Positions 5,705 to 11,750 of a stretch of 11,750 bases of DNA are shown piece by piece (the stretch's first letter is position 1; each line of letters begins with the position of its first letter). The notes below the pieces were generated by a model, which was given only the letters and a program-made list of their open reading frames with translations, did not search any database and was not told where the DNA came from. Position numbers and translations under genes: made by a program. The stretch covers positions 1-11,750 of the forward strand of contig JAAYIO010000099.1 of NCBI GenBank assembly GCA_012523385.1, in the 5' to 3' direction. The DNA comes from Methanomicrobiales archaeon (lineage in GTDB: Archaea; Halobacteriota; Methanomicrobia; Methanomicrobiales; Methanomicrobiaceae).

Positions 5705-7405
5705 TTATAGGGATGTCTCAGATTCCATGCAGACATTCCGGCCGATATACTCGATTGCGACCGGATAATTTGCCATCCGCATAGAGTAATATCTGTTAAA
5801 TTTGTCAATAAATACCGCATCCGTACTAATATCGTATGCGGGGGACACATGGGGTTTCACCCAGTATGTGGAATGGCTTTCACCTGAGGTGCATACTCCT
5901 CTTCGGCAGACCACTTCACCTCGTTTGATCGTGTAATCGGTCGTTCCAAAACCTTCGATGATACGTTCATAGTCGCGTGTCGGGTCAGTGGTGTTGACAT
6001 CGATAGGATAGATGGCAATATCTGCCTCTGCTCCTTCAGAAAGGTGCCCCTTTCCGTAATCGACAATTCCCATTGCACGCGCCTGTGCCGAACGGGTCAT
6101 GACCGCGATCTCATCCCACGTCAGTTCACGGTCAATTGCAGGCAGATTCACCCGTCTTTCGGTTGATTTGTGGAGGGTGGCAAACTCCTTGTCGCGGTAT
6201 TCTTTACTCATGAGAAGTGCCATAATCTTTGGATACATGACAAAAGGGGCGCCATTGGGGTTGTCGGTGGCGAGGATGCACTGCCACGGGTTATCCACTA
6301 AGAGTGCAAGTTCAAGCCCGATTGACCACATAATTGCATTGACCAGATTCTTCCTACGGTAAAGAACCGGAATGACACCGGAGCCCGTCTCCATTTCAAC
6401 ATCGTGATTGCTCCATTTGTTGTTATATAAACGATAGAGGTTAAACTCCATCGGACCATCTGCGGTCATCGTGGTGGTCTTTCCAAACATCACCTGACCG
6501 GTATCAATGACGATCTGTGGTTTACTATTGACTGATTTGGCGATCTCATCGGCTTTGGAGCAGAAATCATTCCAGGAAGTGCCGCCGTATGAATGGAACT
6601 GCACGTGGGTTGAATACAGTGACTGACGCTTCTCGTTGAGGTTGGGGATGGCATCGTAGGTATCCAGCGTGCAAAGGTAATTGCCGGGTTTTCCCAGATT
6701 GTTGCAGTGCAAATGGACGGAGTGAGGGAGATTGAGCATCTCGTTTGCCTCAATCATCCGTACGATGATCTCGCGGGGCGTAATCCCAAATCGCGGAATC
6801 GGATCGTGAATGCAGGAAACATCCTTTCCGAACCCCCAGGCTTCAGTCCCGCCGGGATTGGTCAGTTTAACACCAAACCCCTTGACCGATGACAGGTACC
6901 ATGCGAGAACTCCCGCGAGGCGTTTAATGTCGCCGTCCTGAATAGCCTCTAACGCAAACCAGTTGCCGTCAAAGAGGGTATTTGCGAAGCAGTCCTGCAA
7001 TGGTGTGTAGCGGAACTCCTCATGGGTATGACGTGCCTCCATGGGTGCCATTGCCCCTTCAAGGAGGGTCGTGTAGCCCATCTGGGAATAGCGGTAACTG
7101 TTCCCATAGGTGGTTGGTACACTATATCCGGATGTAGCATGCATCGCCCCTTTACGGACGGTCCGTACGGCTCGCATGTCCTCGGGGCTCATGTACCTGC
7201 CGAAATTCACCTTTGTTCCGCAGATATGCGTATGGGAATCGATGCCGCCGGGGAGTGTCAGCATGCCATGTGCATCAATCACTTCATCCGGATTTTTAAC
7301 ATCATCGACGATCTTGCCATCACGAATGGCGATATCCATCATCTCACCCGAGATGCGCTGAATCGGATCGATCACATAGGCATTTTTTATCAGCAGTGTC
7401 TTCAT
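5705..7405 (-). CDS. fwdA: Formylmethanofuran dehydrogenase subunit A
   Basis: FwdA/FmdA is the amidohydrolase subunit of formylmethanofuran dehydrogenase. It condenses formate, made from CO2 in the FwdB subunit, with methanofuran. The 566-residue length is typical. Visible metal and active-site residues: H58 and H60 (DSHTH), K180 (GVKLTNPGG, the expected carboxylated lysine), H231 (SVHLHCNN), H267 and H271 (THVQFHSYGG) and D381 (ATDNPNGAPF). ATG 7405 is chosen for the strong SD GGAGGTGA (7420-7413) and because it overlaps the ferredoxin gene stop as ATGA. Longer upstream starts would add unrelated residues. No other fwd/fmd subunit gene is in the window; the partner subunits must be encoded elsewhere. 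Whether it pairs with the tungsten or molybdenum isoenzyme cannot be told. Confidence 0.95.
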   Translation of the reverse strand: MKTLLIKNAYVIDPIQRISGEMMDIAIRDGKIVDDVKNPDEVIDAHGMLTLPGGIDSHTHICGTKVNFGRYMSPEDMRAVRTVRKGAMHATSGYSVPTTYGNSYRYSQMGYTTLLEGAMAPMEARHTHEEFRYTPLQDCFANTLFDGNWFALEAIQDGDIKRLAGVLAWYLSSVKGFGVKLTNPGGTEAWGFGKDVSCIHDPIPRFGITPREIIVRMIEANEMLNLPHSVHLHCNNLGKPGNYLCTLDTYDAIPNLNEKRQSLYSTHVQFHSYGGTSWNDFCSKADEIAKSVNSKPQIVIDTGQVMFGKTTTMTADGPMEFNLYRLYNNKWSNHDVEMETGSGVIPVLYRRKNLVNAIMWSIGLELALLVDNPWQCILATDNPNGAPFVMYPKIMALLMSKEYRDKEFATLHKSTERRVNLPAIDRELTWDEIAVMTRSAQARAMGIVDYGKGHLSEGAEADIAIYPIDVNTTDPTRDYERIIEGFGTTDYTIKRGEVVCRRGVCTSGESHSTYWVKPHVSPAYDISTDAVFIDKFNRYYSMRMANYPVAIEYIGRNVCMESETSL

Positions 7406-8010
7406 ACTCCATTCACCTCCTGTACGCCTTGCACCACGCGTGCCACCTTGATTGCATGGTTTGGGCATCCCTTCTCACAGGTTTTGCACCCGGTGCACTT
7501 CTCGTTGTGAATGACCCGCATCTCACCGTTTATAATACGCATGATGACCTCATCGCTGGATGGGGTCCCCGTCCCGCCCAGATAGGGATCGATCTCTTTA
7601 TTGACCGGGCACACGGTGGCACAATTTCCACACCGTTTGCATGTATTAGGGTTGATTGTGAGATGAAAGGTTGCTGAAAAAGAGGTATGTTCTGCTTTTT
7701 GCGTCTCGAGTAACACACCTGCTGCGAGGACATCTTCCGGACATGCTTCAACACAAAATCCGCATCGGACGCAGTGTCCGGGATAGATGACGGGATTCCA
7801 GACGCCTTCTGTCTTCAGCACCTCGATGGCATTGGGTGCAGGGCAGATCATCATGCATGCAAGGCAATGTGTGCATTCCTGATGGGTAAGTGTGGGAAAT
7901 CCCCGGAAGTATGGCGGGGTGATGAGAGGGGCGGTTTTCACCGTGAAAAATTTTGTTAACCACTCTCCACGAACAAATTCTTTCAGGTACCATAGTAGTG
8001 AAGATTCCAT
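7402..8010 (-). CDS. EhaP-like polyferredoxin, four [4Fe-4S] motifs
   Basis: An electron-transfer protein of the hydrogenase complex with four complete CxxCxxCxxxCP motifs, predicting four [4Fe-4S] clusters. From ATG 8010, the cysteines are 46/49/52/56, 80/83/86/90, 124/127/130/134 and 172/175/178/182. The N-terminal 40 residues are hydrophobic-aromatic but not a clear membrane anchor. ATG 8010 has GAGGTA (8024-8019) upstream and starts 7 bp after the ehaO stop. An ATG at 8037 would overlap ehaO. By position it takes the place of EhaP in the eha operon, though with fewer clusters than the larger Eha polyferredoxins known from Methanothermobacter. Its stop overlaps the fwdA start, so it is the natural candidate to pass electrons from Eha to formylmethanofuran dehydrogenase. 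Confidence 0.88.
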   Translation of the reverse strand: MESSLLWYLKEFVRGEWLTKFFTVKTAPLITPPYFRGFPTLTHQECTHCLACMMICPAPNAIEVLKTEGVWNPVIYPGHCVRCGFCVEACPEDVLAAGVLLETQKAEHTSFSATFHLTINPNTCKRCGNCATVCPVNKEIDPYLGGTGTPSSDEVIMRIINGEMRVIHNEKCTGCKTCEKGCPNHAIKVARVVQGVQEVNGV

Positions 8011-8017
8011 CTGTTTT

Positions 8018-9103
8018 TTACCTCTCATTGCATGCAATGCATGGATCTGAACTGATGTAGGTTGATGTCACATCAGCAGAAGAATCCACTCCTTTCAGCA
8101 TGTAATGCACACATGCCTCAATATTCATAATAGACGGAGTCCGTATGCCGATGGTTTTTATCCGTCCGCGTATATCTGTGGAGATATCATACGTGAGTTC
8201 ACCCCGGGGCGCTTCACCAGACCATTTAGACGTGCCCCCTCCGATAATGCCCCCGCCCCGGATGATGCCGGGTTCCATCTGTGCAAGACAGGAGCGGATG
8301 AGCTCAGTGCTCTGGAATATTTCGAGGAAACGGAGCATAATACGTGCATAATTATCTCCATCATCCAGAAGAATGGATTCAAATCCCAGTTTTTTATAGG
8401 TCGGGTGGAACAACCTGCAGTCATTGTTAAGATTACTGGCACGTGCCGTAGGGCCTACTGCATGGGATTCAATTGCCTCCTCACGCGTGAAATTGCCAAT
8501 ATTTTTGCTTCGAAGGGCGATCATGGGTCCTCCTTTAAACATATTGACAAACCGTGTGAGTTCTGAATCGATGTGATCGAGCATGCCCCGAAGGGTCTTT
8601 TCTTTCTCCGGGGTCAAATCGAACCGCACACCACCCGGGATGATGTATGAGCAGGTAACCCGTGCCCCGGTGATCATTTCAAGGGCATCCATGGTCGTTT
8701 CTCTCAGGTTAATGAGATACATGGCAAGGGTCTCATGCTCGATGGTGTAGCAATACGAATAATTTGCGAGCAGATGACTCTGAATTCGGTCCATCTCATT
8801 TAAAATCACCCTGAGATATGCTGCCCGGTCAGGCACCTCGATGTCGCTGATTCGTTCCATACCTTCAATGCAGACATAATTGTGTACCACCGAACAGATA
8901 CCGCAGACGCGTTCTGCAAGAAACATCACTTCCTGCCACGGCCGGCCGACCATGATGCGTTCAATGCCTTTCTTGACATAGCCAAGCTCAAGTTCTGCAC
9001 TGAGTACCTGTTCGCCACGCATTTCGCATTTTATCCGGCACGGTTCCTTAAAGACCGGATGCACCGGTCCTATCGGAAGGGATACATCAACAATCTTCTT
9101 CAT
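8018..9103 (-). CDS. ehaO: Eha [NiFe] hydrogenase large subunit
   Basis: Large subunit of a group 4 membrane-bound energy-converting [NiFe] hydrogenase, facing the cytoplasm and carrying the NiFe centre. Both ligand motifs are present: RVCGIC (C67, C70) and DPCIAC (C355, C358). The protein ends three residues after the last ligand (NER). It therefore has essentially no C-terminal extension of the kind cleaved during maturation of most [NiFe] hydrogenases. The RGEL and DIRGR segments near residues 317-330 are typical of the group. ATG 9103 has a purine-rich SD (GGAGAGAGGA) and overlaps the ehaN stop as ATGA. Assigned to Eha rather than Ech or Ehb from the neighbouring DUF1959 (EhaM) gene and the gene order. 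Confidence 0.93.
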   Translation of the reverse strand: MKKIVDVSLPIGPVHPVFKEPCRIKCEMRGEQVLSAELELGYVKKGIERIMVGRPWQEVMFLAERVCGICSVVHNYVCIEGMERISDIEVPDRAAYLRVILNEMDRIQSHLLANYSYCYTIEHETLAMYLINLRETTMDALEMITGARVTCSYIIPGGVRFDLTPEKEKTLRGMLDHIDSELTRFVNMFKGGPMIALRSKNIGNFTREEAIESHAVGPTARASNLNNDCRLFHPTYKKLGFESILLDDGDNYARIMLRFLEIFQSTELIRSCLAQMEPGIIRGGGIIGGGTSKWSGEAPRGELTYDISTDIRGRIKTIGIRTPSIMNIEACVHYMLKGVDSSADVTSTYISSDPCIACNER

Positions 9104-9555
9104 TCCTCTCTCCTCTCATAATCTTTGAATACCACAGGTGCCAGTGACAATATGGCCTCTAAAATCTCTGTTGGTCGTGGAGGACACCCCGGAACTTCTG
9201 CTGCGATGGGGATGTGTTTTCGTACCGGCGGGTCAAGGTACGTCCCGTCGCGGTTAAAAACGCATCCTGAGATGGGGCAATTCCCAATGGCGATTGCTGC
9301 CTTTGGTTCGGGTATTTCATCCCAGACCCTCTTTAGTTTGTCTTCCCATTGCGGTGAAAACCCCCCGGTAATTAAGAGAATATCTGCTTCTCTTGGGTTA
9401 TTATGGACGTAAATACCATACTGTTCGATATCGTATCGCGGTGCAAGACATGCAAGAATTTCGATATCACATCCATTACATGAACCAACATTCACATAAC
9501 AGACATGGATGGAACGCGAACGAACGGCATTTTTTAGATCCTGTAATGCTTTCAT
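9100..9555 (-). CDS. ehaN: Eha [NiFe] hydrogenase small subunit
   Basis: Small subunit of the hydrogenase, related to NuoB, holding the [4Fe-4S] cluster proximal to the NiFe site. The 151-residue length fits the short, group 4 form. The four cluster ligands are visible: C26 and C29 (GSCNGCD), C93 (GNCPISGC) and C124 (VPGCPPRP). ATG 9555 overlaps the ehaM stop as ATGA and has GAGAGGTAA upstream. The stop overlaps the ehaO start in the same way, so large and small subunit are translationally coupled. Confidence 0.94.
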   Translation of the reverse strand: MKALQDLKNAVRSRSIHVCYVNVGSCNGCDIEILACLAPRYDIEQYGIYVHNNPREADILLITGGFSPQWEDKLKRVWDEIPEPKAAIAIGNCPISGCVFNRDGTYLDPPVRKHIPIAAEVPGCPPRPTEILEAILSLAPVVFKDYERREE

Positions 9556-9944
9556 GAATGGATTACCTCTCGTATCATTGCTATCCCTTCCTTCATCGCC
9601 TGTTCTTCGTTATAACCGGTTGATATTTTTTTGTTTGTCTGTTGGACGATGAAGCTCATTTCATCGTCAGCGATGAGGGGGATCTGTTGGGTGAGAAGCG
9701 TCACACCCAATCGCGATTCGATGGACTCCTTTGCTTCAGGCAATGTTTTTTCCCAGACTTCATATCGGGCCGGAATATTTTCCAGGAGAGACATGTCAAA
9801 GAGACGGATCATTTTTTTCCGGAGAATCTGGCGGCGAAGCCCGTATTTTTTACAGAGGGCTGCTACGGTCTTTTCATGGAGCGCACTTGAAAGAATGATG
9901 AGTTTCATCTCAGTCAAGTCCCGTTCATAGAGATAGGTGACCAT
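9552..9944 (-). CDS. ehaM: EhaM (DUF1959) energy-converting hydrogenase subunit
   Basis: A soluble 130-residue protein of the DUF1959 family, found only with Eha hydrogenases. Its exact role is unknown. It begins MVTYLYERDLTEMKLIILSS, rich in charged and helical sequence, with basic stretches around LRRQILRKKM and no cysteine cluster. ATG 9944 is chosen because GGAGGGG lies 9 nt upstream (9960-9954). An in-frame ATG at 9986 would overlap the preceding membrane gene. The start is 1 bp after the stop of the ehaL-like gene. The gene order here, membrane NuoH-like, small membrane, DUF1959, small subunit, large subunit, is what identifies this operon as eha. Confidence 0.85.
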   Translation of the reverse strand: MVTYLYERDLTEMKLIILSSALHEKTVAALCKKYGLRRQILRKKMIRLFDMSLLENIPARYEVWEKTLPEAKESIESRLGVTLLTQQIPLIADDEMSFIVQQTNKKISTGYNEEQAMKEGIAMIREVIHS

Positions 9945-9945
9945 G

Positions 9946-10194
9946 TTAGACAACCCCTCCTGCGACAAGAACCGCATACAGCCCAAACAGTCCGACAGAT
10001 ATCCAGAGTAATGCCATCTCTGCTTTCTTCAGGCGCTCTTCATCAGGTATCAGGGTGATAACGGTCAGAATGATGAAAAAGACACTGAGAGCGAGTACTT
10101 GCATGGATATTTCCGGATGGGACAATACCTGCCACACTGCAAGACAGAGGTAGGCAATCAGAGCGGCAATCAGTATTTTTTTTATGGGTGTCAT
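9946..10194 (-). CDS. Small Eha membrane subunit (EhaL/EhaK-like)
   Basis: An 82-residue membrane protein with three predicted transmembrane segments: near residues 5-25 (KKILIAALIAYLCLAVW), 30-47 (MQVLALSVFFIILTVITL) and 60-81 (ALLWISVGLFGLYAVLVAGG). A charged loop (PDEERLKKAE) lies between the second and third. It sits between ehaJ and ehaM, where ehaK and ehaL are expected, but only one gene is present, so the letter is uncertain. ATG 10194 overlaps the ehaJ stop as ATGA and has GGTGGTAA upstream. It probably belongs to the membrane arm of the complex. Confidence 0.7.
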   Translation of the reverse strand: MTPIKKILIAALIAYLCLAVWQVLSHPEISMQVLALSVFFIILTVITLIPDEERLKKAEMALLWISVGLFGLYAVLVAGGVV

Positions 10195-11033
10195 GCTATT
10201 ACCACCAGAATTGCCATCCATATTACCAGAATGACGATTGTTACCAGCTGCACCGTGACACTGTCATAAGGATTCAGCATAGGTGTCACTGCACAGACAA
10301 AGGACAGCGAGATGAGCAGGATGAGCATCGCGACAAAGAGCAGTATTGGTGACAATGCACCCCAGAATATCAGCACAAACGCCATTAAAAGCACGAAGGT
10401 TTTGATCGCATCTGATACTTCAAGTCCTGCACGCCAGACACCAAAATGTTCGGTCTTATAGCCACTCACAATCTCTTTTGCCTCGACAATGGAGAAGGGG
10501 CCATAGTGCATCTTTGAGAGGATGACGATATACATCGCAATTGCGGCGGGAAGAACACTGAAGAGCAATGGTCCGTTTGCTGCCTGATACTGGATGATAT
10601 CTGAAATCATCAGAGATCCGGTGGTAAAGTAGATACCTGCAACCACTGCAAAGAGCGGTATCTCAGAGGATGCAGAGATAACAGAACGAACACCACCAAA
10701 CTTCGCATAAGGCGACCCCGGTGAAAGCCCAACCCCGTGCTCCACCATTTTATGCGCCATATAGATGCCAAACAGCAACAAAAGGCTGCCACCGAGCATC
10801 ACGACGTAGAGCGCCCCGACCCAGATGGCAATGGCAATAACAACGATGCCGATAAAGAGCGGTTTACTCGCGGTGCGGGGAATCCATGTTTCCTTGAAAG
10901 AAAACTTCAGGGTGTGCAAAAACTCCTGCCAGATGGGGGGGCCTGGTCGCCCCTGTACCCGTGCAATGACCTTTCTATGAATCCCCATAAAGAGAAGGCC
11001 GATGAATGGTGCTGCAATCAGATATCCTATCAT
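10191..11033 (-). CDS. ehaJ: EhaJ, NuoH-like membrane subunit
   Basis: The NuoH/HycD-type membrane subunit that links the hydrogenase module to the ion-translocating arm. The 280-residue polytopic protein has about seven to eight hydrophobic segments. Diagnostic stretches are RVQGRPGPP (25-33) after the first segment, AKFGGVRSVISASSEIPLF (110-128), and VEAKEIVSGYKTEHFGVWRAG (183-203), the conserved acidic loop facing the quinone-like pocket in complex I relatives. ATG 11033 begins 3 bp after the ehaI stop. The stop overlaps the next start. Assigned as EhaJ by operon position. Confidence 0.9.
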   Translation of the reverse strand: MIGYLIAAPFIGLLFMGIHRKVIARVQGRPGPPIWQEFLHTLKFSFKETWIPRTASKPLFIGIVVIAIAIWVGALYVVMLGGSLLLLFGIYMAHKMVEHGVGLSPGSPYAKFGGVRSVISASSEIPLFAVVAGIYFTTGSLMISDIIQYQAANGPLLFSVLPAAIAMYIVILSKMHYGPFSIVEAKEIVSGYKTEHFGVWRAGLEVSDAIKTFVLLMAFVLIFWGALSPILLFVAMLILLISLSFVCAVTPMLNPYDSVTVQLVTIVILVIWMAILVVIA

Positions 11034-11036
11034 TTC

Positions 11037-11240
11037 TCAGTACCCCATAAACGGATAATCTTCTTCTCCATCACGGTATTTCCACGAGAACATGACTCCC
11101 AACACGAATATCGGCAGTGCAATCGTGCAGATGATCGCCTGCTCTATGTCGGAAAGGAAACCGAGATATGGTCCGATTCCTCCTATGACAAGGACAATCA
11201 GCGCAAGAATTGTTATTATCTGAATACTTTTTCCTTTCAT
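11037..11240 (-). CDS. EhaI-like small membrane subunit
   Basis: A 67-residue membrane protein with two transmembrane segments (about residues 7-27 and 34-52) and a polar tail ending KYRDGEEDYPFMGY. It lies between the ehaH and ehaJ genes, where EhaI is expected, with gaps of 6 and 3 bp. ATG 11240 is the only start giving this hydrophobic protein. The assignment rests on position and topology, not on a sequence motif. Confidence 0.7.
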   Translation of the reverse strand: MKGKSIQIITILALIVLVIGGIGPYLGFLSDIEQAIICTIALPIFVLGVMFSWKYRDGEEDYPFMGY

Positions 11241-11246
11241 GGTCTA

Positions 11247-11750
11247 TCACACGGTGAGCATTATCTCTACAACTCTCAGGAACATTAAGAGGGAACTGAC
11301 ATGGATCATGATTACATACGGTGCACCCGGTGCACGGAACAGTTCTGCCTTTGCTGCATAGAAGGGGGCGATACCCTCTCCCATGACTCCCACGAGAATC
11401 AACGCTTTTGCAATCCACGGCATGGCGGGTGCGACTGCGGCGAGTTGCCAGATGGAAAGGGTGCCTGTGGCAGCAAGCGTAATTGCCGCTCCGGCAAAGA
11501 GGGGAACGGTTGCAAGAATCGATATGATGCCGTAGTTAAAGGCTGCATCCAGCACATGGTTGTTTTTCACTGAGGCGATGATGCCAATGATGCAGATACC
11601 CACCAGACTGACAAAGAGAACGAAGTTGAATATGTCTCCGCTGGTGACCGCCCCCATCGTGGCCAAACCACAGGCGATTGCCATGAACCGTCTGAAATGC
11701 AGTTCTCTCCCCGTTACCTCTTTTGCATATATCGCATCAGTTCCGAATCA
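11247..11750 (-). CDS. ehaH: EhaH, proton-conducting antiporter-like membrane subunit, 5' end unclear
   Basis: A polytopic membrane protein related to the ion-translocating subunits of complex I and Mrp antiporters, by position EhaH. The clear part (from ATG 11684, 145 residues) has four to five hydrophobic segments, with the family-like GDIFNFVLFV and ALILVGVMGEGIAPFYAAKAELFRAPGAP with internal acidic and lysine residues. Upstream of that ATG the frame stays open and reads FGTDAIYAKEVTGREL, which looks like real EhaH sequence and suggests that the gene extends to the right edge. However, the last three bases of the window give an in-frame TGA. No canonical start with an SD exists between that TGA and ATG 11684. 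The gene is therefore partial, or has a damaged or unusual 5' end. Confidence 0.75.

Noticed and set aside
5641..5850. Minus-strand 69-codon frame overlapping the end of fwdA
   Set aside because: Out of frame with fwdA, no SD, mostly within fwdA coding sequence and the RNA 3' tail.
7022..7510. Long + strand frame (162 codons) opposite fwdA and the ferredoxin gene
   Set aside because: Shadow of highly conserved genes on the other strand; Cys and His richness mirrors their codons rather than a real protein.
10737..11288. Long + strand frame (183 codons) opposite ehaI and ehaJ
   Set aside because: Very polar, low-complexity composition typical of the antisense of membrane-protein genes; no start signals.
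1..11750. tRNA genes, CRISPR arrays, insertion sequences or attachment sites
   Set aside because: No T-loop signature with cloverleaf arms, no regularly spaced direct repeats, no transposase-like frame and no flanking terminal repeats were found.

Overview
The window looks like a piece of a hydrogenotrophic methanogen chromosome, most likely order Methanomicrobiales (the order is inferred from overall gene content and moderate GC). Supporting genes are an Eha-type energy-converting [NiFe] hydrogenase, formylmethanofuran dehydrogenase subunit A, a coenzyme F420-0:glutamate ligase, an archaeal proteasome beta subunit, a KH-domain aCPSF1 nuclease and an archaeal Sec61-beta. Several genes have TATA-like boxes 25-35 bp before the start codon and no Shine-Dalgarno (SD) sequence, as expected of leaderless archaeal mRNAs.

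Layout. 1-733 (-): 5' part of the aCPSF1 gene, running off the left edge. 778-1392 (-): proteasome beta subunit, just upstream of aCPSF1. 1513-3831 (-): a probable three-gene operon read as amidohydrolase, universal stress protein, four-CBS-domain protein. 3915-4073 (+): secG/Sec61-beta, divergent from the amidohydrolase and sharing its short promoter region. 4076-4813 (-): cofE. 4928-5203 (+) and 5204-5356 (-): two small zinc-ribbon genes meeting stop to stop. 5357-5704: a 350-bp gap holding a candidate structured non-coding RNA on the + strand. 5705-11750 (-): the distal end of an eha operon, read right to left as ehaH (incomplete), ehaI, ehaJ, ehaL-like, ehaM, ehaN, ehaO, an EhaP-like polyferredoxin and fwdA. 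Most junctions are overlaps or gaps of a few bases.

How it fits together. Eha uses a transmembrane ion gradient to drive reduction of low-potential ferredoxin with H2. Formylmethanofuran dehydrogenase uses reduced ferredoxin for the first step of CO2 reduction. Placing fwdA directly behind the hydrogenase ferredoxin gene, with a 4-nt ATGA overlap, ties the maker and user of that ferredoxin into one transcript. The left part is housekeeping: RNA 3'-end formation, proteolysis, secretion, F420 synthesis and a small stress/nucleotide-sensing operon.

The most notable unexplained element is at 5464-5691 on the + strand. A TATA box is followed at the expected distance by a 7-bp closing stem enclosing three hairpins, a possible pseudoknot with the 3' tail, and a T7-A-T4 tract. 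No convincing ORF lies there. Other points are two genes whose family-like N-termini extend upstream of any canonical start codon, and an in-frame TGA at the right edge upstream of ehaH.
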